Source: Flavobacteriales bacterium UBA1531 (GTDB taxonomy: Bacteria > Bacteroidota > Bacteroidia > Flavobacteriales_D > Sanyastnellaceae). Taken from it: a stretch of DNA of 40,646 nt. The position numbers were made by a program, and so were the translations under genes. The notes beneath the pieces were generated by a model. The model searched no databases, was not told the origin of the DNA, and worked only from the letters and a program-made list of their open reading frames with translations. Within the stretch, counting starts at the first letter, position 1. Every line of letters starts with the position of its first letter. The stretch is from assembly GCA_002323795.1 (NCBI GenBank), contig DCPZ01000024.1, forward strand, positions 19,805-60,450, given 5' to 3'. Below, one piece after another: positions 35,031 through 40,646 of this stretch.

Positions 35031-36029
35031 TCAGGCGAGCTGTTCGGTCAGCAAACGCATTTCAATGACGGGCGACATTCGCTCATGCAAGATGCGATGA
35101 ACGGAATCAGCAATGGGCGTGTCTACGCCGAATTTTTGGTTCATCCGGTGAACCCCTTTGGAACCATTGAAGCCCTCCGCAACCATATTCATCTCCATAA
35201 TCGCGCCTTTGACGCTGTAGCCTTTTCCTATCATCATCCCCAAGGTGCGGTTTCGACTGTGGGGGCTATAGGCTGTGACGAGCAAATCACCGAGGTACGT
35301 GCTCTCTTTCACATCACGATCCAATTCATGAACTGCTGCCAAAAACCGCTTCATTTCTTGTGAAGCGTTGCTGATGTAGACACTGAGAAAATTGTCTCCG
35401 TAGCCCAACCCCAGAACAATTCCTGCGCCAATCGCATAGATGTTTTTGAGCACCGCAGCCAGTTCAGCTCCCACCACATCCTGACTCGTCTGAACACGAA
35501 TGTAGCGCGTTGCAAATGCTTCCGACAAGGTTTTAGCAAGCTCCAAGTCTGGGCACGCCATGGTGAGGTAACTGAGTTTTTCACGCGCCACCTCCTCTGC
35601 ATGGCATGGGCCTGCGAGCAGACCAATCCGCTCATAAGGAATGCCAAATTGTTTGTGCAAATACCGCGCAGGAATGCTATCATACTCCACCACCATGCCT
35701 TTGATCGCATTGATGATGATTTTTTCCTGCATGCGCTCGGGATTTTGCCCTTGAATCACCTCATCCAAGTGAATGGACGGAATGGCGAAAATCAACACAT
35801 CACTGGCATCAATGACTTCCTGCATCATCGTGGAAACCATGATTTTTTCGGTATCAAAAGCAATGCTTTGGATGTAATGCGGATTGCGTCCATAAGCCTT
35901 CAAATGGTCTCGGGTTTCCTCGCGGCGCACCCACCAATTCAATTGTTCTTTGTTGGTAAGCACCATCTTAGCGATGGCTGTGGCCCATGAGCCGCTTCCG
36001 ATGAGTCCGTAGCGCAAGTTTGATGGCAT
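35031..36029 (-). CDS. gpsA: NAD(P)-dependent glycerol-3-phosphate dehydrogenase
   Basis: The 332-residue enzyme reduces dihydroxyacetone phosphate to sn-glycerol 3-phosphate for phospholipid synthesis. An N-terminal Rossmann motif GLIGSGSWATAIAK is followed by VRREETRDHLKAYGRNPHYI. The family signature regions include IINAIKGM, LLAGPCHAEEVAREK, the catalytic lysine in AVLKNIYAIGAGI, and TAYSPHSRNRTLG. The start MPSNLRYGLIGSG is the natural one. TACCTTTG (36042-36035) matches the -7 consensus exactly but ends only five bases before the ATG, which would imply a leaderless message. The gene is divergent from glyS. Confidence 0.95.
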   Translation of the reverse strand: MPSNLRYGLIGSGSWATAIAKMVLTNKEQLNWWVRREETRDHLKAYGRNPHYIQSIAFDTEKIMVSTMMQEVIDASDVLIFAIPSIHLDEVIQGQNPERMQEKIIINAIKGMVVEYDSIPARYLHKQFGIPYERIGLLAGPCHAEEVAREKLSYLTMACPDLELAKTLSEAFATRYIRVQTSQDVVGAELAAVLKNIYAIGAGIVLGLGYGDNFLSVYISNASQEMKRFLAAVHELDRDVKESTYLGDLLVTAYSPHSRNRTLGMMIGKGYSVKGAIMEMNMVAEGFNGSKGVHRMNQKFGVDTPIADSVHRILHERMSPVIEMRLLTEQLA

Positions 36030-36034
36030 GGGTT

Positions 36035-36042
36035 CAAAGGTA
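36035..36042 (-). promoter_or_regulatory. Candidate -7 element for gpsA
   Basis: TACCTTTG on the minus strand is an exact TAnnTTTG match, five bases upstream of the gpsA ATG. Transcription would start at or next to the start codon. No TTG at the -33 spacing is visible. Confidence 0.4.
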
Positions 36043-36096
36043 ATGGAGAGCGGGTTGTGTCTGTCGGAAAAGTGAGGCAGTCCGGTCTCCGCGCGC

Positions 36097-36104
36097 TACC
36101 TTTA
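36097..36104 (+). promoter_or_regulatory. Candidate -7 element for the glyS-pgk operon
   Basis: TACCTTTA matches TAnnTTTG at all but the last position and ends 28 bases before the glyS ATG. No clear -33 TTG is present. Confidence 0.35.
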
Positions 36105-36132
36105 CCAACGCATTCAGCACATTCGAATCAAT

Positions 36133-37671
36133 ATGAGCGACGATCTCCTCAAAAAAGTCATCAGCCACGCCAAGGAATACGGATTCGTATTTCCTTCTAG
36201 TGAAATTTATGACGGCCTATCAGCAGCCTATGACTACGGCCAATTGGGTGCCGAGTTGAAAAACAACATCAAGCAATACTGGTGGACCGCGATGGTGCGC
36301 ATGCACGAAAACATCGTTGGCATCGACGCTTCGATTTTCATGCATCCAACCACCTGGAAAGCGTCCGGCCACGTGGACGCCTTTAACGATCCGTTGATCG
36401 ATAACAAAGATTCCAAAAAGCGTTACCGCGCTGATGTGCTCATCGAAGACCACATCGGCAAGATTGAGGCGAAAATCAATAAGGACGTGACCAAAGCCGC
36501 AAAGCGTTTTGGAGATGCGTTTGACGAGCAACAATTCCGCGAAACCAATGGCCGCATTTTGGATCGTCAAAAACAAATTGATGAAATCAACGGGAAGTTC
36601 AAATCAGCTATGGAAGCGGATGATTTGGCAGCGGTTAAAGCCCTCATCGAGGATCTCGGCATCGCCGATCCCGATACCGGAAGCCGGAACTGGACAGATG
36701 TTCGGCAGTTCAATCTCATGTTCAAAACGGAATTGGGCGCCGTGAGTGGTGATAGTGGAGCCATTTATTTGCGCCCTGAGACAGCTCAAGGAATTTTCGT
36801 CAACTACCTCAACGTCCAGAAGAGCGGGCGCATGAAGCTGCCTTTTGGCATTGCGCAGATTGGAAAGGCATTCCGAAATGAAATCATTGCCCGTCAATTC
36901 ATTTTCCGCATGCGCGAATTTGAACAAATGGAAATGCAATTTTTTGTCAAACCTGGAACGCAAGAAAAGTGGTACGAGTATTGGAAGGACGCACGACTCA
37001 ATTGGCACAAGGCGCTTGGGTTTGGAGATGGTATGCACCGATTCCACGATCACATCAAGCTCGCACACTACGCCGATGCTGCGGCTGACATTGAGTTCAA
37101 TTTTCCAATGGGATTCAAGGAATTGGAGGGTGTTCATTCCCGCACTGATTTCGACCTCAAACAACACGAAGAACATAGCAACAAAAAATTGCGCTACTTC
37201 GATCCGGAGACCCAAGAAAGCTATGTGCCGTACGTTGTAGAAACCTCCATTGGATTGGATCGGATGTTTCTGGCAACGTTGAGCGCTGCACTGCAGGAGG
37301 AAACCCTCGAAGACGGTTCGCAACGCACCGTGTTGCGCATACCTGCTCCCCTTGCACCTGTCAAAGCCGCTGTCTTGCCATTGATCAAAAAAGACGGGCT
37401 ACCCGAGAAAGCTCGAGAAGTTTTGAAGATGCTCCAAATGGATTACAACGCCCAGTACGATGAAAAAGACGCCATAGGCCGTCGCTACCGAAGACAGGAC
37501 GCCATCGGAACTCCGCTGTGCATCACGGTCGATCACGATACACTCACCGACCATGCCGTGACCATTCGCGACCGCGATACGATGGCCCAAGAGCGCGTTC
37601 CAATTGCAGAATTGGCTGCTCGCGTCAACCGGAAAGTTGGATTCGCACAATTGTTTAACACGGCATCATGA
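36133..37671 (+). CDS. glyS: Glycine-tRNA ligase (dimeric class II type)
   Basis: The 512-residue single-chain class II synthetase charges tRNA-Gly. N-terminal GFVFPSSEIYDGLSAAYDYG and motif 2 region LRPETAQGIFVNYLNV with FRNEI are typical. A motif 3 region reads VVETSIGLDRMFLATL, and the C-terminal anticodon-binding domain includes CITVDHDTLTDHAVTIRDRD. An insertion of about 90 residues after residue 85 (EDHIGKIEAKINKDVTKAAK) is also usual in this type. Its stop overlaps the pgk start by four bases (ATGA), indicating translational coupling. Confidence 0.97.
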   Translation: MSDDLLKKVISHAKEYGFVFPSSEIYDGLSAAYDYGQLGAELKNNIKQYWWTAMVRMHENIVGIDASIFMHPTTWKASGHVDAFNDPLIDNKDSKKRYRADVLIEDHIGKIEAKINKDVTKAAKRFGDAFDEQQFRETNGRILDRQKQIDEINGKFKSAMEADDLAAVKALIEDLGIADPDTGSRNWTDVRQFNLMFKTELGAVSGDSGAIYLRPETAQGIFVNYLNVQKSGRMKLPFGIAQIGKAFRNEIIARQFIFRMREFEQMEMQFFVKPGTQEKWYEYWKDARLNWHKALGFGDGMHRFHDHIKLAHYADAAADIEFNFPMGFKELEGVHSRTDFDLKQHEEHSNKKLRYFDPETQESYVPYVVETSIGLDRMFLATLSAALQEETLEDGSQRTVLRIPAPLAPVKAAVLPLIKKDGLPEKAREVLKMLQMDYNAQYDEKDAIGRRYRRQDAIGTPLCITVDHDTLTDHAVTIRDRDTMAQERVPIAELAARVNRKVGFAQLFNTAS

Positions 37672-38855
37672 ACTTGACTGATCTCCAACTGAAAGGCGAA
37701 CGCGTACTGATCCGTGTTGATTTTAACGTCCCCTTGAACGAAGCCCGCGAAGTAACTGATGACACGCGCATCCGAGCTGCACTGCCCACCATTCAACATG
37801 TCTTGGCGCGAGGTGGTTCGGTCGTGTTGATGTCGCACTTGGGGCGCCCCGAAGGCACGGACGAACGGTACAGCCTCAAACATATTTTGCCACGGCTTGA
37901 AGAATTGCTCGGCCAAAGCGTTCAGTTCGCAAGCAATTGCGTCGAGGACATTGCCCTCGACGTGACACAATCCATTCAGCCGGGTGAGGTTGCTCTTTTG
38001 GAGAACCTCCGCTTCCATCCGGAGGAAAAAGCTGGCGATGAATTCTTTGCCGGACAGCTCGCCGAAAATGGCACCATCTACGTCAACGATGCATTTGGAA
38101 CAGCGCACCGCGCACACGCATCCACAGCCGTGATTGCCAAATTCTTCCCAGAAGACAAGGCATTCGGATTGTTGCTCGCCAAAGAAATCGATGCCTTGGA
38201 AAAAGTGCTCGCTCACCCACAGGCTCCACTTACCGCCATCATTGGCGGAGCGAAAGTGAGCTCTAAACTGGGCATCATCGAACACCTCATTGGACGTGTC
38301 GACCGTCTCATTGTTGGCGGAGGCATGGCTTACACCTTTGTACAGGCCCAAGGCGGCAAAATTGGCAGCAGCTTGGTGGAATCCGAAATGCACGCACAAG
38401 CGCTCGCCATCTTGGAAAAAGCAAAGGCCACTGGCACCGAGTTTCTCTTGCCACGCGACACCCTAATCGCGGATCAATTTGCAGCGGATGCAGCAACCGA
38501 TGTCGTGTCCACAGAAGCCATTCCTGACGGCTGGATGGGCTTGGACATCGGTCCCGAAACCACTCAACGATTCGTCGATGCCGTGCTCAGCTCCAAAACA
38601 GTTCTCTGGAACGGACCGATGGGAGTCTTTGAAATGGACGCGTTTGCCAAAGGAACGAATGCAGTCGCTGAAGCGCTCGCCACAGCAACTTCTACAAGCG
38701 ACGCCTTCACCCTGATCGGTGGTGGTGACTCGGTTGCGGCCATCAACAAGGCTGGATTGGCCGATCGCGTCAGTTATGTCAGCACCGGAGGCGGCGCCAT
38801 GCTCGAATACTTGGAAGGTAAAGAATTGCCCGGAATCGCTGCCATTCGTTCATGA
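37668..38855 (+). CDS. pgk: Phosphoglycerate kinase
   Basis: The 395-residue glycolytic enzyme transfers phosphate between 1,3-bisphosphoglycerate and ADP. The signature RVDFNVPLN is at residues 22-30, substrate-binding SHLGRPEG follows, ENLRFHPEE and GGAKVSSKLG lie in the middle, and the nucleotide-binding GGGDSVAAINKAG and STGGGAMLEYLEGKELPGI are at the C-terminus. Both ends overlap neighbours by four bases (ATGA): glyS before it, and a small secreted hypothetical after it. Confidence 0.98.
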   Translation: MNLTDLQLKGERVLIRVDFNVPLNEAREVTDDTRIRAALPTIQHVLARGGSVVLMSHLGRPEGTDERYSLKHILPRLEELLGQSVQFASNCVEDIALDVTQSIQPGEVALLENLRFHPEEKAGDEFFAGQLAENGTIYVNDAFGTAHRAHASTAVIAKFFPEDKAFGLLLAKEIDALEKVLAHPQAPLTAIIGGAKVSSKLGIIEHLIGRVDRLIVGGGMAYTFVQAQGGKIGSSLVESEMHAQALAILEKAKATGTEFLLPRDTLIADQFAADAATDVVSTEAIPDGWMGLDIGPETTQRFVDAVLSSKTVLWNGPMGVFEMDAFAKGTNAVAEALATATSTSDAFTLIGGGDSVAAINKAGLADRVSYVSTGGGAMLEYLEGKELPGIAAIRS

Positions 38856-39361
38856 CTTCCGGAAGACGCATCGGACTCGGATTGATTGGCTTGTTTATCG
38901 CATGTGCCTCGTTGCGTGCACAAGACCGCGTCAATGTCTACCCGGACAACCGGATGCTCTGGAGCGAAATGATGCTCCACGCTGAACAAGGTTTGATTCG
39001 TGAAGGGCGAGACTGGCGGGGAACTGTCCTCTGGACAACAAGGCCAGGTGAATTGTTCGAAGGGTATTCATCGAGTTCATTTGACTTGAAATTCACTGTG
39101 CGTGATGGTCAATTGATCCAGGGTGATTCAAATTTTAGCGATGCCATTGTCTACACCTTGGATGGGAACAGAATCTACATCGGAGACAGCACGTTTCCGT
39201 TGGATTTGGTCTACACCTTGCAACAGGATGCACTTGATCCCAGCGCTTTTGGATTGTACAAGGAAGACAGCATCAGCGTATTCGATCGCATCTGCGTTTT
39301 TGAAGGTGCGCCCTCTCCGGAAGTTTTGTTTGGCTTTCTACTAGCGCTTGGAATGCTCTGA
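38852..39361 (+). CDS. Small secreted hypothetical with short internal repeats
   Basis: The 169-residue protein has a signal peptide (about residues 1-23, ending SLRAQ). I do not recognise a family. About residues 72-125 show roughly 20-residue repeats built as F-x-D-hydrophobic-x-Y/F-T-...-G-x-I-x-x-GDS: GDSNFSDAIVYTLDGN and GDSTFPLDLVYTLQQD are the clearest pair. The pattern suggests stacked beta strands and faintly recalls DUF6150 proteins. It is translationally coupled to pgk by ATGA, so it is likely expressed, although no glycolytic role is implied. Confidence 0.7.
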   Translation: MTSGRRIGLGLIGLFIACASLRAQDRVNVYPDNRMLWSEMMLHAEQGLIREGRDWRGTVLWTTRPGELFEGYSSSSFDLKFTVRDGQLIQGDSNFSDAIVYTLDGNRIYIGDSTFPLDLVYTLQQDALDPSAFGLYKEDSISVFDRICVFEGAPSPEVLFGFLLALGML

Positions 39362-39375
39362 TTCGTTCGACAGCC

Positions 39376-39639
39376 TCAGGCAACCGTTGCCAACACCTCC
39401 ACCCGAAACTCAAACTGCTCCATGATCTGGTTCGTGAGCAATTTCTCGCATGCCTCTTTGACCTGAGCTTCAGCCTCGGATTGGTTTGACGCTTCCACCT
39501 CGAGAGTAATGTGCTTACCAATGCGCACATTGTCAATTCCCGCTAGTCCGATATTTTTCATATTGCTTGAAACGGCCTTCCCCTGGGGATCCAACAAAGC
39601 TGGCAGGGGCATGATGTCAATGGATGCGCTGAATTTCAT
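39376..39639 (-). CDS. purS: Phosphoribosylformylglycinamidine synthase subunit PurS
   Basis: The 87-residue protein fits PurS, the small subunit that bridges PurL and PurQ in the fourth step of purine synthesis. Recognisable parts are DIMPLPALLDPQGKAVSSNM, in which PQG and the following small residues are conserved, then VRIGKHITLEVEA and ACEKLLTNQIMEQFEF. It lies 9 bases after pssA on the same strand, so it is probably its co-transcribed partner despite the unrelated pathway. purQ and purL are not in the window. Confidence 0.88.
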   Translation of the reverse strand: MKFSASIDIMPLPALLDPQGKAVSSNMKNIGLAGIDNVRIGKHITLEVEASNQSEAEAQVKEACEKLLTNQIMEQFEFRVEVLATVA

Positions 39640-39648
39640 AATCGAAGC

Positions 39649-40485
39649 TTAAGAATGTGTGGTATTCGGTTGAATGAATTTTCCGAAGAATGCATACAAA
39701 AGTAATGCGGCTTGCAGTCCCAAACCGAAGGCACGGCCAAAAATTGCCACCACGATTCCAACAATGACCAAGCCCCCTAAAAGCGAGAGCCGTTTCCGGT
39801 CATACGATGGAATTTTTCCCCATCCCTTGAGGTCCATCATCGGACGATCGCTAATCATCCACCAAGGGATAAGAGTCGATCCAATGACAGTCGACAACAC
39901 AACTGTCACCATTCCACCAACTCCGAACAAGCCCCACGACCCGAACATTTCATATTGCGCGCCCATCAGCAGTGTGCCAATCCACCAAAGAGCACCCGCC
40001 GGTGCAGGCATGCCGCGAAATCCAGAACCAACGGTCCCTGCCGCGTATTCAACGTTGAAACGGGCCAGACGCCAGGTCGCCGCCATGGCCATCGTAAGCG
40101 GAAGAAATTTGAGCATTGCTGGAATTGCCGGCGCCCAAGAGTGAAGAAACATGACACCCACAATTGCCGGAGTTACACCACTCGAAACCGCATCCGCAAT
40201 GCTATCCAATTGCAAGCCCATTGGCCCTTCGGTCTGCGTCCAACGAGCTACGATGCCATCGAGAAGATCGAACAACTGCCCCGAGAGCCAAATCAGAGCG
40301 AGAGCTAGCATTCCCCATCCACTCTCGGATTGGGCCAAAGCTCCAAACTCTGCAAACTTCTCTCCGTTGAGCGATCCGTTTACTTCGGAACCAAAAGGCC
40401 AGATGAAAAGCCCGATGATGACCAGCACTCCAGACAGCAAGTTGCCCATGGTCAGTGCATTGGCATAGTATTTTTGAAGTCCCAT
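39649..40485 (-). CDS. pssA: CDP-diacylglycerol-serine O-phosphatidyltransferase
   Basis: This membrane enzyme makes phosphatidylserine from CDP-diacylglycerol and serine, the precursor of phosphatidylethanolamine. The CDP-alcohol phosphotransferase signature DG-x2-AR-x8-G-x3-D-x3-D is complete in LLDGIVARWTQTEGPMG followed by LQLDSIADA. There are about seven hydrophobic segments. The ATG at 40485 gives 278 residues starting MGLQKYYANALTMGNLLSG, which fits the family; starts at 40500 or 40512 would add 5 or 9 residues. CGAAAGTA read on the minus strand as TACTTTCG (40497-40490) is a weak -7 candidate four bases before the ATG. Confidence 0.92.
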   Translation of the reverse strand: MGLQKYYANALTMGNLLSGVLVIIGLFIWPFGSEVNGSLNGEKFAEFGALAQSESGWGMLALALIWLSGQLFDLLDGIVARWTQTEGPMGLQLDSIADAVSSGVTPAIVGVMFLHSWAPAIPAMLKFLPLTMAMAATWRLARFNVEYAAGTVGSGFRGMPAPAGALWWIGTLLMGAQYEMFGSWGLFGVGGMVTVVLSTVIGSTLIPWWMISDRPMMDLKGWGKIPSYDRKRLSLLGGLVIVGIVVAIFGRAFGLGLQAALLLYAFFGKFIQPNTTHS

Positions 40486-40539
40486 GCAGCGAAAGTACAT
40501 TTCTCCCCCCAAGAATGTAACCTCCCTGCGCGGTTTTCG

Positions 40540-40547
40540 TATATTTG
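40540..40547 (+). promoter_or_regulatory. Candidate -7 element for tRNA-Cys
   Basis: TATATTTG is an exact match to TAnnTTTG, 27 bases before the tRNA. The -33 region has no clear TTG at the right spacing. Confidence 0.4.
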
Positions 40548-40574
40548 TTGCCCTGTTGTAATAACAGACTTGAG

Positions 40575-40645
40575 GGTCCGATGGCCGAGTGGCTAGGCTC
40601 AGCTCTGCAAAAGCTGCTACAGCGGTTCGAATCCGCTTCGGACCT
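40575..40645 (+). tRNA. tRNA-Cys (anticodon GCA)
   Basis: The cloverleaf folds fully. Acceptor arms GGTCCGA and TCGGACC pair at all seven positions; the D stem is GCC/GGC; the anticodon stem is CAGCT/AGCTG with loop CTGCAAA carrying anticodon GCA; and the T stem is AGCGG/CCGCT with loop TTCGAAT. The discriminator is T at 40645. The window ends one base later, at a C, so whether CCA is encoded cannot be seen. Confidence 0.95.
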
Positions 40646-40646
40646 C

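Noticed and set aside
36604..37323. 239-codon minus-strand open frame inside glyS
   Set aside because: Same reasoning: glyS motifs are continuous on the plus strand, and the antisense product looks compositionally random.
37533..38399. 288-codon open frame on the minus strand across pgk and the end of glyS
   Set aside because: It is antisense to two highly conserved enzymes, its translation shows no recognisable domain, and it has no promoter-like sequence.
40575..40646. Integration site or mobile-element end at the tRNA-Cys gene
   Set aside because: tRNA genes can serve as attachment sites, but no integrase or direct repeat is visible and the window ends at the tRNA.

Overview
The window reads as chromosome of a marine-type Bacteroidota, most likely in or near the Flavobacteriales. 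Support comes from two TonB-dependent receptors with N-terminal carboxypeptidase-regulatory-like domains, a very large protein with a gliding-motility-associated (type IX secretion, type B) C-terminal domain, a membrane protein joining HU-CCDC81-like and SPOR domains, a three-subunit B-type succinate dehydrogenase/fumarate reductase with a fused cytochrome b, and start codons without Shine-Dalgarno sequences. Several genes instead have a Bacteroidota-type -7 element (TAnnTTTG) close to the start codon. Gene density is high: no gap between genes exceeds about 160 bases, and I see no insertion sequence, prophage, CRISPR array or rRNA.

Layout. 1-1.5 kb: end-of-window secreted zinc metalloprotease with dockerin-like C-terminal repeats. 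1.5-6.8 kb: a tight three-gene DNA damage/mutagenesis cassette, dinB (Pol IV) - SRAP/YedK-HMCES protein - short DnaE polymerase, preceded by an 11-bp palindrome overlapping the probable promoter. 6.8-9.6 kb (minus): a secreted heavy-metal-associated domain protein and its TonB-dependent receptor. 9.6-13.1 kb (minus): sdhCAB. 13.2-13.6 kb (minus): a short SSB. 13.7-15.2 kb: gltX. 15.2-19.2 kb (minus): 3-oxoacid CoA-transferase A and B subunits and a bifunctional PBP1A carrying an unusual four-cysteine insertion. 19.3-22.0 kb: site-2 protease RseP and a cation:proton antiporter. 22.0-23.1 kb (minus): dprA. 23.2-29.1 kb: TonB-dependent receptor, kdsB, an S9 oligopeptidase and a small hypothetical. 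29.1-36.0 kb (minus): gpsA, the giant gliding-type protein, the HU-SPOR protein and a HAD phosphatase. 36.1-39.4 kb: glyS - pgk - small secreted hypothetical, each overlapping the next by 4 bases. 39.4-40.5 kb (minus): pssA - purS. The right edge holds tRNA-Cys(GCA).

How the genes relate. Most of the window is core metabolism and envelope biology: KDO activation, phosphatidylserine and glycerol-phosphate synthesis, peptidoglycan polymerisation, intramembrane proteolysis and TonB-dependent uptake. The best candidate for an under-described system is the dinB-SRAP-dnaE cassette. It pairs a catalytically intact Y-family polymerase with an abasic-site-crosslinking protein and an error-prone-type DnaE, without the imuA and imuB of the classical cassette, and has a candidate operator at its promoter. 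Secondary candidates are the membrane-tethered HU-like/SPOR protein, the Cys4 insertion in PBP1A, and the HMA-protein/TonB-receptor metal pair. All assignments come from reading motifs by eye; no database search was run.
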